Positions 51,096 through 63,614 of a stretch of 64,000 nt of DNA are shown here, piece after piece. Positions within the stretch are counted from its first letter, which is position 1; each line of letters starts with the position of its first letter. Both the position numbers and the translations under genes were made by a program. Location: positions 23,332 through 87,331 of the forward strand of contig JAEPRB010000172.1 of NCBI GenBank assembly GCA_016758965.1, written 5' to 3'. The DNA comes from Circinella minor (lineage: Eukaryota > Mucoromycota > Mucoromycetes > Mucorales > Lichtheimiaceae). A model generated the notes under the pieces. The model saw nothing but the letters and a program-made list of their open reading frames with translations, searched no databases and was not told the DNA's origin.

Positions 51096-53618
51096 ATGGG
51101 TGAAGGAAAAGAAGAAGTTCAGGTAAACAATTAAAAAAAAACGATATCACAGATACCCTCTCTTCCAGTATTATTATCTCTTTCTATCATCATTATTATC
51201 AGCATTCTACAATGAATTGATGAGATTATAATATAGACGACGATTATTAGTAAAGAAGAAAAGTTATCACAAGCCGAAACTGGTTCTTCTTCTTCCTCAG
51301 ATACAATTGATCATGATGCAAAACGATTAGAAGAGCTTGGATATAAACAAGAATTTACTCGAGAAATTAGTTTATTTGTGCAAACTGGTTTTGCATTTTC
51401 TACAATGGCTGTATTACCTAATTGGTTACTGGGATTCGCAGGAACAATGAGTGCAGGTGGACCTATGTCATTGTTTTGGGGCTATGTAAGTATCTTTATA
51501 AATATTTATGATGTGTAAACAATGTAATGAGATTACCTTCTTTTTTCTTTTTCATTTTTTTGCCCGAAAAATTTAACTAAAAAAATATGTTGGTGTTGCT
51601 TTTTATGGATTAGATTGTTGTCGCACCTTTTGTATCTTGTATAGCACTTTAAATGGCCGAAGTTTTTTCAGGTATAGATAATATAAGTCAAATATATTTT
51701 TATTGCTCGAATTAGTGTGAATGAAAAGTAAAATGAAAAAAGTTAACTAAAATGTTCAATTATTATCTTTTTTTATTTAGCTTACCCTGTGAATGGAGGT
51801 GTTTATTCTTGGTGTTATCTTCTTAGTAGTAAAGAATGGGGTCCGTTAATGTCATGGATTTGTGGATACATTTTTATGGGAGGACTTTTATCTGTTGTCA
51901 TGACATTAGCTTATAGTATGGGTGAATACACAATTGCTATATCAAATATTTTGAACGAAAATCAAGTATCAAATGCTGGTGCAAATGTTGGATTATATAT
52001 TGCTTACTTGTTACTTGGTGTTGCTTATTGTTACCTTGGATTAAAATGGAGCGCTTATTTGAACAAATTTATGAGTAAATATTATTCTGTTTACTAAGAT
52101 ATATATTTGACGGCTAGCTATAGTTAGTACGAGGAGAATTACGTTTACAAATATTTATTATGTTGTAATTATACTTATACTTTTTTTTCTTTACACACTA
52201 TAGTTTACTGGGTAGCTGCAGGAACTATCATTGTTGTTGTCGCTATGCCTGTTATGGCCCCTACTCATCCTACTGCTGAATGGGTGTTCACTGAATTTCA
52301 AAATTCGACGGGTTATAAAAATTCTGGTCTTGCATTTTTCTTGGGTCTACTTCAGGTACACATTAATTTATTTTTTGCTATTTTCAGGTATTAACAATTC
52401 AATAAAATGACTGACCTTAATAACTACTATTATTCTTATTACTATCTATACGTAGGCTGGTTGGACTTTGGTAAGAAAAAAAAACAAATATATATACCAT
52501 GAGTTATTAGAAACTCAAAAAACTATGTATAAAAATACGTAAAAGGTAGACGGAAAAAAAAAAGTTAATCTTATTGAGGGATATTGGGAAAAAACGTTTA
52601 TTAGATTGGTTATGAGAATGGCGCTCAAATTGCTGAAGGAACCAAGAATGCCCAAGTTACTGGACCACGTGGAATTATCATTGCTGTTGTCTTTGCTATT
52701 GCTCAAGGAATTGTATTATGTGTTGCCACATTATTCTCGATCCAAGATACAACTGAACTTCAAGAATCGAGTTTCCCATTAGCTACTTTGTTTATTCGTG
52801 CTACAAATACAAAATTGGCGGTATTCTTTTTGGTTATTTTAACTGTTGCACAATTTGGATCACTTTGCAATTCTTTACTTGCTAATGCTCAATTAATTTG
52901 GTCCATGAGTCGTGATGAGTATGTATAATTGTTTATTATTATGAGTTAAATTTTATATTAGATCGGATAAGATGTGATGAGGCAGTATTACAAACTGATA
53001 GTTTTGTTATTTATTTACGTGTTTTATTAGATGTCTTCCATACCATAGATTTTGGTATAAACTTAGTGGCAAACACGAAGCACCATTACGTATTTTGTTA
53101 TTAGAAGCTGTTATTTGTACCATTGTTATTATGCCGGTAATTACATGTTTATTATGTGAATTATTTTTCATACGTATAAATAATAGTGTGAGCTTATATT
53201 ATTCGTTATTGTTTATTTTATGGAGACTAACTTCAAATAATTTATGCTAATCTAGTTGTTTGGAAGCGAATCTTATTGGTCAGCGATTATGAGCACAGCA
53301 GTAATTTGTGTCAATGTAGCTTATGGTTTACCCTATGTTTGTCGTCTTATCTGGAAACGCGATGTAGTACATAATGGTCCATTTAATTTGGGCCGATATA
53401 GTTTACTAATCAATACTATTGCGGTTGCTTGGATTGCATTTTTTGGTGTGATTCTCTGTATTCCTGCTGTTTCTCCTGTTGATCCAGTGACAATGAATTG
53501 GGCATCTCTTATGATTGGATCCATTTTAATATTTTCTCTTGCATTTTGGTTTATTAGCGGACGTAAAAATTATAAAGGTCCTATGCAAACACTTGCAGAT
53601 ACCAAGCAGACTCAGTAG
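51096..53618 (+). CDS. APC-superfamily amine/amino-acid permease (GABA/choline type) with an internal stop
   Basis: A 12-TM plasma-membrane carrier of the ACT/GABA-permease-like group. Nine exons keep frame: 51096-51122, 51237-51485, 51614-51671, 51781-52074, 52204-52355, 52456-52470 (15 nt), 52605-52918, 53031-53136, 53256-53618, for 525 codons. Landmarks are the TM1 region NWLLGFAGTMSAGGPMSLFWGY, AEVFSAYPVNGGVYSW, AGWTLIGYENGAQIAEGTK (the family motif) and GPRGIIIAVVFA. Codon 105 is TAA at 51650-51652, directly before ATGGCCGAA, where the family usually has a small residue (CIAL-S-MAE). This is a single-base nonsense change or a sequencing error; everything downstream is intact. Re-initiation at the following ATG would lose TM1-2. 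A decayed fragment of exon 4 occurs at 58038-58230. Confidence 0.85.
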
Positions 53619-54289
53619 AAAAATTACATTATCTTCATTTCATACCTAATATCTTTTTATACGTAGCATGTAATTTTATTTATTTATTTTTATTTTATAT
53701 ATTATATTATAGTTATAATCTTATATACATTAATTATACCAAAGAATAATAAAAATAGCAAAGATAAAACCACATTTTACACATTTGTTAAACCATTCGT
53801 GTATTATTTACCAGCTCGCTACAACGATCATTTCCCGGAACGTAGCTGGTAAATATCAGTAGTTCGCTGAGCCAATACCCAATCACTTTGTGCTACCACC
53901 TACCACTAATCTGTAAACGTAGCATTTATTCAATTGAATGAAATACAATGTTGTTTTCTTTATTCACAACTACATTTAAACAACTTCTTGAACATGATAT
54001 TTATTTATTTCTTCTAATTGGCTACCGTCGATACTTTTCTTTTTAATTTGTTGGTTTTTTTTAGTTATTTTTCATTAGGGTTTTGAGAATGGGTGCTTTT
54101 TTTATAAGATACACCAAATTAAAAATGCATCTTTTTCCGAGATATAAACAAAAGCCCTCACAGACATCATTTTGACTTTTCTTTTTTTAGAATTTTATAT
54201 CAGGTAATCTCTATAATCTTTTGAAAAATTTTATCAATGAAAAAAGAAAACTGTTGTCATAATGTAATCATAAATTATAATATTTATAT
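53619..54289. other. Spacer downstream of the permease
   Basis: AT-rich, with no independent gene. On the minus strand a segment near 54195-54260, after an ACAACAG acceptor, could be a last exon of the neighbouring minus-strand gene (about 16 codons to a TGA), but this is weak. Confidence 0.35.
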
Positions 54290-55110
54290 TTAGAATATCA
54301 TAATAAAATATATATATTGTTTTGTAGGGAAGACGATGGAACTTACCTTCTCCTCTATTAGAACCAAAGGGAAGTACCATTGGAGGGGGAAGATATCCAC
54401 CTCCATATCCCTCTCCCACCAATCTACTTCTATATATTTCGCATCACCATACTTCCAATCGATATCCATTCGTTCATCTGCCTCATTGTCTCTCCCAATA
54501 TCACCAAGATTACGTGCACCGCGGTCACCAAGACAAACATCGTCACCAACAGAACGACCACCTTCAACACCACCAACAAAACAACCAGCACCACCAACAG
54601 CAGAAGAAGCAGCACCAACGGCACCAGCAAAAGCACCAACAGCAAAAGCACCAACAGGAGAATCACTACCAGAAAAACCACCAACAGGGGGAACAAATCC
54701 ACCAGGTGCAGCAGAAGTAGTTACAGGTGGAATGAAAGTGCGAGGTTGAGTGAAAGTGGCCATAGCAGCGGAAATGGGAGAAGGAATGGGAGAGGCAGGA
54801 GTGGCGGGAGCGGCAGACATACGAGAGCGCCGTGACCGACCAACAGGGGAAATAACCCTTTGTGAGATTCAAGATCTCGTGATCTTCTTACGACTCTTTG
54901 CAAACCTGCTTGCGTAAGGTTATTACGTGAAGCAGGAGCAGGTGTAGGCGATGTAGGGGGAAGGGGAGGAATGCGTGGAGGAATGTGACGCGAATTAGGA
55001 GGAGGAGTGTTTACAACCAAACGATTGCGAGTAGCATTGTTGGTAGCAGTAGTAGTAGTAGAACGAGCACCAATGGCTGAGGTAACAGTTGACATAGTAG
55101 AGCGAATCAT
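54290..55110 (-). pseudogene. Pro/Ala/Gly-rich protein gene with a frameshift, unrecognised
   Basis: Two open segments on the minus strand fit together except for one base. The first begins with MIRSTMSTVTSAIGARS at 55110 and runs through TPPPNSRHIPPRIPP and NNLTQAGLQRVVRRSRDLE. The second continues RRSRMSAAPATPASPIP through Gly/Val/Pro-rich repeats to an acidic WKYGDAKYIEVDWWERDMEVDI. The shift falls at a GGG run at about 54854-54860; one extra G would restore a continuous frame. A good donor (AAG|GTAAGT) at about 54345 suggests a further small exon. The sequence is GC-richer and lower in complexity than its neighbours. No domain is recognised. It may be a real gene with an assembly error. 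Confidence 0.45.
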
Positions 55111-57795
55111 ACTTAAAAATAGGGATAAAGTTATTTTATATAGCTGCATTGCCAACCTTTACATCCCGCACTATAGCCAGCCGTTTATTACCCTCCCCTC
55201 CAACACTATACTAATATTTTTATAATAAACTATGTAGGCTTGAAATTGTTTGTATATAATAATGACATATATTTATTATTATTACTATTATGGAATCTTA
55301 TAAATGAAAAAGGTAAAATCTCTTTAAATTCTTCATTTCAACAAAGAATGTCAGTTTTTAGCTAATCTAAAACCGATAAAGTTATAAAGAGTGCACGGAC
55401 CACAAGCGGTTTTACCTGACACTCAACTATTTAATTTTTATTTTCATATTTCGAGTCACTCTAATTATATGGAATGATCTCAAGTTAAAAAATAATAATT
55501 ATACTAACAATTGAAATGGAATCTTTCAAATGGAAGTTAAATTGACAAACAATAATAGATATTATTTTTATATGGTCTGGATATACTGAAAAATATAAAT
55601 GTGTTATCATATGGAAATAAGACCCAGGTATTTATTTTTTCTATCAAGCTTACATAAAGTTATTTACGTAGCAGAGAGAAAGTAACGGAAACGGATGTAA
55701 ACCAATCTGACTATTACCAGTGTTCTCAACAGAGTAATAAAGGGAAACCTTCGTCTTTTTGAGCATTACATCCAACCTGCTAGTTTTTTAACTGATACGC
55801 ATCATAAAAACTGGCTAAAGTTTAGAATTAATGTTCTTTAATTAGAGAATTATTAAAGAGTATAATAATTCACGGCATAAAAATCAAGACAAGAAGTAAG
55901 AAGAGTAATGTAACCTGGCAATGGATGTAGGCATTTTTGTCAATCTACTCACTTTCTTAATTTGGGGTCTAGTTGTTTAAGCGCCCTAGAAGAACTTAGT
56001 CACTTCTCACGTTCCCTGGCAAGAATTTATTTTGGATTTCATCTTTTCAGCTATTTGTTCTACTTGGTCTACACTCTCAATTCAAACAGAAATCACATCA
56101 TATTTCATATTTCATAGTTCATAGCTCTTCATAAAAATAATTTTTTGACAAATCAACTGATTTGCTTTTATACTTGACTTCATTTGTTTTTCGTTGGGCT
56201 TAAAAGATGTCTACAAAATGGTGATTACTAAAATTTATTTTGTCTCTTCCGTCTTAACAGCCATCTTTTTCATAAACGAACGCAATTAAGCTAAATATTT
56301 CTTTATCATTTTGGGTTTTGGTATTTATCGAGTGCATTAAAAACGTATGACGTGTCAACATATGAACCCTGCCCTAACACGGAGAACATTCTGGTTGCCC
56401 ATGGCGTTAAGTCATCCCAACCGGGAGTGGGAGCCGTAGCATGTTATCATGAGAAAAAAGACTCGCTTTCACTCTGCCCAACATGGAGATTGTTTTTTCT
56501 GGTTGCCCATGGCGTCATGTCATCCCAACCCGTTGTGAAAGACAGTCTTTCTTCCTGTTGCACTTGTAAAGGGAACTTGGTCTAATATAAATTTTATATT
56601 ATTTTCATTTTAGTAAACAGAACTCAATACGTACACTACTATGAAACAAGTTCTACATCAATATGGACATAATCAAGGTAAAATCTACAAGGGTAGTTGT
56701 AAGCAATTTTTTTTCTTATTAAAAAAAATACTATATGAGTGTGCCTTTTCTTTTTCACTTTCACGCCATTAATGTTTACCTACCCATCTTGATTATTTAT
56801 TTACTATATATCAGTTATTATTGATATGTTGCTAGATATAATAAACTGGTACTTTTTTTTTAATTGGCTACCTTCCATTCTATTGATGAACTCTTATCGA
56901 GGAGCTTAATTATATCATGTATATACATTTGGTCACTTATACATATCATACTATATGTGAAACATTAGATGAAGACGTATATACTCTTCAATTAGAATGA
57001 ATGAAATAAATATTTAAAAAAAATACATTTACGTATACGAACTCAAAATATTCATAAAGTGCTAAAAAACAAAGAATTCTGTTTGTGCCAAGTATAAAAC
57101 ATTACTGACCATTCTAATCACCAAGTTGAAAAATAAAATATGTTTCAACCATACGTATAAACCAAAATTCTTTCATAGTGTTCGAATCACTTAACTTTAT
57201 GGTCGCGTTATATATAATAAATGTAAATACGTAACAATAGCCTGATCAACACAGTTTCTGGTTTAAAATAACACGATTCATTATTAATAGGTAAAACAAA
57301 AACATGTATTTATCAATTTAAAAGTTAAGAGAAACAAATTTTATGTCTTTTTTCTTTTATGCTATTTCGATTAAAATTTATAAAGGATCTACTATCATTT
57401 TTTACTTAATTATGCAAATCGATAACTCACAATAAATAAATAAATTTGGAGTTACGTATCAAAATATGTACTATAATATATAAATGGAAAGAAATATTTT
57501 TATATGTACTTTATATTACCACAGTACTAATACGTACTTACTTTTCATTTGTTATCAAATTTACAGGAATAACTCTGACTTCTTGTGGTTATTTAATTAT
57601 AAAGTTATCAAAATCCCGCCACTGTTTTAGATTTTAAACGGGGTATACCTATAACAAAAATAACCACAACAATATCCTGCTACTTTACTATTGGTATATG
57701 ACATCTTATTTACATATATACCAAAACAATCATTTATACATACAATACATAATGTATATGAATTGTAAGCTTGAGGTACCATTGCTTTACGACAA

Positions 57796-57829
<34 letters not shown>

Positions 57830-58037
57830 AAAGTGCAATGTTGCTGAAAAAACAAACCATGTTTTTGATCTATCCAAATTAAATTATCTGAATTGTCACA
57901 TGACATGGCTTTCCTTTCCTTTCAGACGTCAATGTCAGACAAGCGGCATAATTTTATTAGTTTATGATTTGATGTCAAAGCATAATAGTCATTCTACGTA
58001 TTTTTTTTATTAAAATATATTTATATATAGAAAATGA
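55111..58037. other. AT-rich region without supported genes
   Basis: About 2.9 kb. The only notable structure is an imperfect direct duplication at 56390-56440 and 56497-56535, sharing CTGGTTGCCCATGGCGT and GTCATCCCAACC; it creates a 77-codon frame with a repeated peptide that is probably not a gene. A 28-base poly-T tract lies at about 57799-57826. Confidence 0.45.
56387..56536 (+). repeat. Imperfect direct repeat of about 37 bp
   Basis: Two copies share CTGGTTGCCCATGGCGT, then AA/CA, then GTCATCCCAACC. They are separated by about 70 bp that include a shared AAGACTCGCTTTC/AAAGACAGTCTTTC motif. The GC content is higher than in the surroundings, so it may be a fragment of an older repeat. Confidence 0.6.
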
Positions 58038-58230
58038 TCTTTTTAGTAGTAAAGAGTGGAGTTTGTTAATATCATAGATTTGAGAATATGGTTTTATGAG
58101 AAGGCTTTTATCTGTTGTCATGACATTAAAGTATGGGCAAATACACAATTGCTACGTATAATTTCAAATACTTTGAACTATAAAATCAAGTATGTGTCAA
58201 ATGCTGGATTATATATTCCTTACTTGTTAC
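58038..58230 (+). pseudogene. Decayed fragment of the APC permease exon 4
   Basis: This stretch aligns colinearly with permease exon 4 (about 51821-52016). Shared blocks include TTTTATCTGTTGTCATGACA, AATACACAATTGCTA and TCAAATGCTGG. It carries many substitutions, including TGG to TAG changes, a deletion of the GGTGCAAATGTT region and small insertions. No flanking permease exons are present, and it is about 6 kb downstream in the same orientation. It is best explained as a partial duplication that has decayed. Confidence 0.85.
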
Positions 58231-59213
58231 ACGCCAGTTTATATTTTACTTTTATATATAAACATCGAGATAAGAGATTTATAAGTTTTATCAGAAAAGG
58301 ATTATACTTTCTTTACTCAATTTCTTATGTATTGATTGTCAATTATATATGTGTGGATGATAATAAAAAAGCTACAAGTACGTAACAACTGTATAATTAT
58401 TCCTTTTGGGTTGATGAGCGCCACGAAATGAATGTAAAAAAGACTTAATTATTTTAGAAATTTGAAATATGTACGTATCCCATCAAAAATAAATAAATAA
58501 TGAAGTTGATCCAAATGAAAACGTTGTTTTACTACGTATGATAAATAATCATAGAATATTTAGAAATAACCCATATTTTATTGTACTAGTTTTTATTGTA
58601 CTAGATCTTTTTTCTCTATGTACTTAGAGTAACTATATGTCTATTTGCTCTGACCTATTTCTTTTATAATATTCGTATATTCAAGTTCACCACTATTATA
58701 TTAATAAAAATGATCAATAATTTCAATTGTTAGTTACGGCAATGATTAACTATTGTGGTCAAGTAGTTAAATGTTTATATACGCTTACCTTGTTTTATTA
58801 TTTGTATACTATGTATTTTGAAATAGATTCACGGGTCATTTCTCGTATTACTATTATATTAAACATGTATTAGTGTGTTATCAAGTAATAATACCTAATA
58901 ATAATAAATATTATGCCTACCTGCATATGTATGAGATCAGATACGTATAAACTCTTCTATTATATTTAATGTTTTACTTTTTGATTTTGAACGCAGTTTA
59001 TGATAACATTCCCGTTGCCTCTGGCAATCTCTCATTCTGATCTAAGTTGTTCAATTCCTGCGCATGAATTACCAGTGTATTTTTGATGTTATATATATAT
59101 CTGCATTTACTTTTTCTTCATTTTTTCCGTATATACGTACTTAATAATTAAAAAGAAATAACTGACTTACTGTTTCAAATGATTCTTTTGAGAAACCACT
59201 TGATGATTTTCTT

Positions 59214-59480
59214 TTGCTTTTGAATTTTTTTATGTCTGTTTTTATGTGTTTTTTTATGTCTGTTTTTTATGTGTTTTTTTATTTTTACGTATTTTTTATA
59301 TATTTTTTTTATATATTTTTTTTTTATATATTTTTTTTATATATATTTTTTTTATATATTTTTTTTATATATTTTTTTTTTTATATATTTTTTTTATATC
59401 TTTTTATTATATCTTTTTTTTTTATATATATTTTTTTTGTGTTTTTTTATGTGGTTTTTTATGTGGTTTTTTTTATATTA
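59214..59480. repeat. T-rich satellite of (T)6-9ATATA units
   Basis: A tandem low-complexity array first of TTTTTATGT(C/G) units, then of poly-T alternating with ATATA, then returning to TTTTTTATGTGG units. It gives long open frames in three registers, rich in Phe, Tyr and Ile, that are artefacts of composition. Confidence 0.9.
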
Positions 59481-59520
59481 ATAATGTAATGGAATAACTT
59501 CATTAAGTCATAATAGACTC

Positions 59521-60657
59521 TTATGTCGTTGAGCCTTCGGTAATAGTTGGTGTCTTCTTATTGTTGGTGCTACGTACTTGATTCCTTAAGTAAGATGACA
59601 ATATTGCTCCCTTGAAGTTTTGATAATCACAAAATGTAATGCTTCCGAGTACATTTACTGGCTCGAATATATGATCAAGGTATAATTTAACACACTTTTC
59701 TCTGTTGCGTTTTTCTAGTGATTCGAATTGCTCTTTTTTTGTTTTGTTTTTAGTGCTAGTATATCGCATGTTCTTCACTAATATGTCTATATAGTGTTGA
59801 TTGAATGGTTTCTTTCGTGGTAAATTAATTGTTGATTGTTGTTGTGATAATGATGATGGTGCCGCTGCTGCTGCTGTGTGTGATAAGTGCTGTGTTTTTG
59901 ATTATAGTAATTTTCATACTGTTATTATAAATATGTACAGCTGGTAATTTTTGTTAAAGCGTTCCTTGATCGATTCTTGATAATATTTCATAATGATTTG
60001 TTTGCTTGTAAAAGAATATGGCTTCCTAATTTGAATTGACGGTCCGAAACCGATTGCATCAATATAGTTTAAATTTTCGTTTTCAAAATATGGCTCTCTT
60101 GAGTTTCCAATAGGATAAAAGGTGGTGCTTTTTTGGTGGTTCAATAACGAATTGTTTCATCTTTGTGTTTAGAAGATGATTGTGATGGTGACGATGATAA
60201 AGATATCATGTTGCTTGAAATATTATGTTACGCTCCTCCTTTTGGTAACACTATTACAGTTATTAAGAATATAATTGCACGTCATTTTCGGTACTTGTTG
60301 ATTTTTAATCCATAAAATTTAGTAGTACGTATGCTTGCATATGTTTGCTATCTTATGTCACAACCCCAATATGACAATGTACTCGGATCTTCATGGGTGA
60401 TAATACGTAATGACCCCCAATAGTTGTTGTCCTTGAATAGTATGACTTTGGTATTTGACGTTTGGTTTCGTTAATATAAATGGTGCGTATATATCATGTC
60501 GATTAATTTTAGTAACCTCTTTTTCTTGGTAATAAGATGTTAAACTTCCACATGTTGCCCCATGGAGATATATATTTGATGATGATTTGTGAGAATGATG
60601 AGGATCGCTCCAGAAAGAGATGTAGTTCTTGTTTTTGATAATTGACATCTTGGCTCT
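59521..60657 (-). CDS. Unrecognised minus-strand reading frames, possibly one broken gene
   Basis: Three protein-like frames follow one another on the minus strand. 60391-60648 contains WSDPHHSHKSSSNIYLHGAT. 59914-60144 contains NYIDAIGFGPSIQIRKPYSF. 59521-59868 reads Ala-rich, then LPRKKPFNQHYIDILVKNM, then CVKLYLDHIFEPVNVLGSI, and ends at 59521. The last piece is about 115 codons and looks the most gene-like. Splice junctions joining them could not be fixed. No family is recognised. It may be a lineage-specific gene or part of a mobile element. Confidence 0.3.
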
Positions 60658-61230
60658 TTTTAATACTTGTCATCCGTCTACCTGAAAAACAGCAATATGT
60701 TTTCTTTTTGAAGTGGCTTGAAGCCTATTTGTTGTAATAAACATTCTACTGCTGCTGTTATGATACCAGTTTGAATACATCGGTGTTTATACTGTACGGT
60801 GGTATGTGTCATATTTGGTTTCGTTTAAAAAATTGCTCTTCGTCGGCAAAACACGAGTTGTGAGTGTTTGTTTTTAAATGATCTTCTTTTTTTTCATATA
60901 TAATAAGATGGTGTTAATTTGATAATTAATGGTGAAAAATTGACTGATAGTGTTGACATTTGTTTCGTGACTTGGCGTTATATTTTTGATAAATCATAGT
61001 GTTGAATGGCTCTTGTGATATTTTTGTTGAGTTATTTCTTTTTTGGTGTATGCGAAAAAAAAAACAGAGTAATATTGATAGGTGTTTTTTTTTTTTGGTT
61101 CCAATGTTCGTTTCTTCTTTTTCAGCATTAATGTTTTTGTTGATGGTGAGTGCGCATAAAAAATATGGTTCGTTGGCTTACAAAATCGCCTTCATTGAGT
61201 TATATAGACCTTGTCCCCTGATTGATTCAT
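60658..61230. other. Intergenic, nothing recognised
   Basis: TG-rich sequence without any frame that could be supported; the frame 60999-61289 crosses poly-A and poly-T tracts. Confidence 0.35.
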
Positions 61231-61284
61231 CCATTTATGGCTTTGTTCCGATATTAAGAAGAAGACTTAATTTATATCAATGTC

Positions 61285-61990
61285 TTTAGTTCAGTTTGTC
61301 TTGATCCAAATGAATCACCAGCAAATTATTTGGGTTCTTGTTATAGTAAAAACAAAAAGGAGAATCTGGAAGTTTTGGAAATACCCGGAGATGAACCATC
61401 TAGCTACCCCAAGCCAGAATTCATACCAATGTCTCCAAGTTCATTTGCGTCCACGCACAATGAACTTTCATCCTAATACAAGGATACTCTGCCCGATACA
61501 GGGCATCTTGACAGCACCAAACACCAAACACCAACTGTAAAAAAATATTCCGGCGAATAGGCCGGAATCCGCATCCTATAAAGGACTCTGCGCCCTCCAA
61601 AAACGCGGGAGACCTTCCATGCGCCATGCGCCAAAACCGCAAGGCGCCAAAAACGCCAAAACCTCTGCGCACCCTGCGCACACCCTAGGATGACACCTCA
61701 ACGGATGGACTTGATGAAGAAAAGGACTTACAGGCAGTGCAGTCCATACTACAGCTGGTGTACTAGGATCCAGGGCTACACGCTCCGTGAACTTTACCCA
61801 TGGCTGATGACCATGAATGCAGGCTTGGGAGTACCGCAGAAGTAAGGGAACTTCAGGAACACCTGATCTTGTATAAGTTACTTGGCAATCCGCTACCTTC
61901 CATCCGAAACAGATAAAAGGCTGATGACAAAATTAAAACTGAGGAATGATTATTCTGCTTCCATTATAACAAGCTTGCAATTGTTATAAT
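61285..61990 (+). pseudogene. GC-richer degenerate coding remnant
   Basis: Base composition changes sharply here. The plus-strand frames read like protein for long stretches (for example DPNESPANYLGSCYSKNKKE then IPGDEPSSYPKPEFIPMSPS at 61304-61470, and CRLGSTAEVRELQEHLILYK near 61830). They are broken by TAA, TAG and TGA, often where CAA, CAG or CGA would fit. A Pro/Lys/Arg-rich block with repeated GCGCC and CGCCAAAA motifs lies at 61590-61690. I do not recognise the family; a mobile-element gene that has suffered C-to-T decay is a reasonable guess. Confidence 0.4.
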
Positions 61991-62210
61991 GGAGTATATA
62001 AAAGTCTATGAAAAAAACTCTTTTAATAGTTAGTAAAATCTGATCGACAAGTTACATTCATTTACTTTTTTTTTTCAAGAACAAGAAAAAAGGAAAAATG
62101 ACTTACCATATTTATACCGAAAAGAAAAAACGGTCATTTGTCATCACTTTCATGCCAAGAACCTAACTAGACCAAGTATCCCATCCGTATCCCAAACTCT
62201 GCTTCCCCCC

Positions 62211-63614
62211 TTACCCACACCCATAGCCACCAAACCATGGGCTAGCCCACAGAGCGAGCGCCCCTTCCCCGTTCCACCAACCATAGTATGAACATACACT
62301 ACCTTGCCTTTTCTCCATCAAGCCATCCGCCGAGATGCCATCCTCCTCCGCCACACCAAGCGGGACAAACCTGCCCGTAACACCAACACGGGTCTATTTA
62401 AATAAAAAATATAATTATAGGTTAGTTATTCATTGTCCATTATTATAAACCCGTATTCTTCACATGTTGATCCATTATTATCTCTTACATACCTCAATGG
62501 TTTAAAAACCATACATTGCGCCATTAAACGATGGCCAAAACTGTGGAGGGAGTCACCTCAACCTAATGATTGACGGAGTATATAATAAATGTTTTATTAG
62601 CTATGACAGCATTAGCACTTCTTTATCCGTATAATTAATTCAACATACCTCTAATAAATAAAAACCAAAATTGGAAAAATAAATAAGCAAAAACGAGGGA
62701 GGAAGGGAACCAGTCCAACCTCGACCTATATATATGAATGTGGAATATGATAAATATGATGAGTAACTATAGTATCATTTTCATTTAACACCCTTATCCA
62801 TATTCACATTCATATTCATAATATATCTATATAATATTTACCTCAATAAAGATAGCAAAAATGTTGGTATGTTCTATAAGGAGGGTATATTCAAAATCAA
62901 AAAAAAAAGAGGGAGCCAGCTCGACCTATATATATGAATGCAGATGATGATAAGTATGATCAGTAAGTACAATATTAGTTCCATTAAACACCCTTATCCA
63001 TATCTATAATATATCTAAAGACTATTTACCTCAAAAAAGACAGCAAAAAAGTTGGTATATTCTAAAAATGGGGTATATTCAAAAAATAGGAAAGGGAGCC
63101 AGCTCAACCTGTAGATATATATATATAGATATGAGTTATGATAAGTATGATTAGTAACCGAAAGATCATTTCCATTTAACACTCTATCCATATGTAGCAA
63201 CATATATATAGAATATTTACCTTATTAACGATAGTAAAAATGTTGGAATAAATACGGTATATACAAAAAAAAAGGGTATTGAAGGATATGTACAAGAGGG
63301 AGCCAGCTCGACCTAGATATATATATATATGAATAACAATAAACTTATGATATTAGTACACTGCAAATTTAATCACTGTCTATACCGGATCAAATAATTA
63401 CCTCAAAAAAATATTTACAAAGAAAATAAAAGGGAGGGAGTGAGCAAGCTCAACTACAACCTAGATAAGAGAAAAAAAAAAGTATACATATTAGAACTAG
63501 TAAATTTATGACATCATTATTTTCATATACACTTTCAATTCATATTTACCTCTAGAAAAAACAGGACAAAACTTAAGGAAAACGAAAAGAAAGAAAAAGC
63601 AAAGGAACGCGAGC
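62211..63614 (-). other. Tandemly duplicated exon-intron units: probable multi-exon transcript
   Basis: Read on the minus strand, seven short exon-like blocks and a longer last one are separated by introns of 86-116 nt. Blocks (complement): 63550-63614, 63402-63460, 63221-63312, 63030-63108, 62842-62925, 62649-62725, 62493-62562, 62211-62393. Donors are GTAAAT, GTAATT or GTATGT, acceptors are TAG, mostly CTAG or ATAG, and most introns have a TACTAAT-like branch site. Six blocks start with a version of GTCGAGCTGGCTCCCTC and end in GAG or AAG, so the exon plus intron was copied repeatedly. Block lengths are not multiples of three and stops occur in every frame of block 62493-62562. The early part is therefore either non-coding or 5' untranslated. 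The last block is GC-richer and open for 60 codons to a TAA (in one frame). A further GTAAGT donor at about 63708 suggests more exons upstream. Confidence 0.55.
62697..63470. repeat. About 190-205-bp degenerate tandem repeat, 4-5 units
   Basis: On the plus strand each unit begins GGGAGCCAGCTCGACCT and continues with a TATATA tract, GATAAGTATGATNAGTAA and CCATTTAACACCCTTATCCA. It then has ATTTACCTCA and AGCAAAAATGTTGGTAT and ends GGGTATATTCAAAA. Units start near 62697, 62911, 63093, 63297 and 63432, with the last ones most diverged. This is the DNA basis of the exon-intron units described above. Confidence 0.85.

Noticed and set aside
56352..56585. 77-codon frame with an internally repeated peptide (LVAHGV.SSQP)
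   Set aside because: The peptide repeat follows from a DNA direct repeat; no homology, no introns and no upstream gene structure.
59214..59497. Three overlapping plus-strand frames rich in Phe/Tyr/Ile resembling membrane proteins
   Set aside because: They are produced by a poly-T/ATATA satellite that stays open in several registers; there are no start context, introns or family features.
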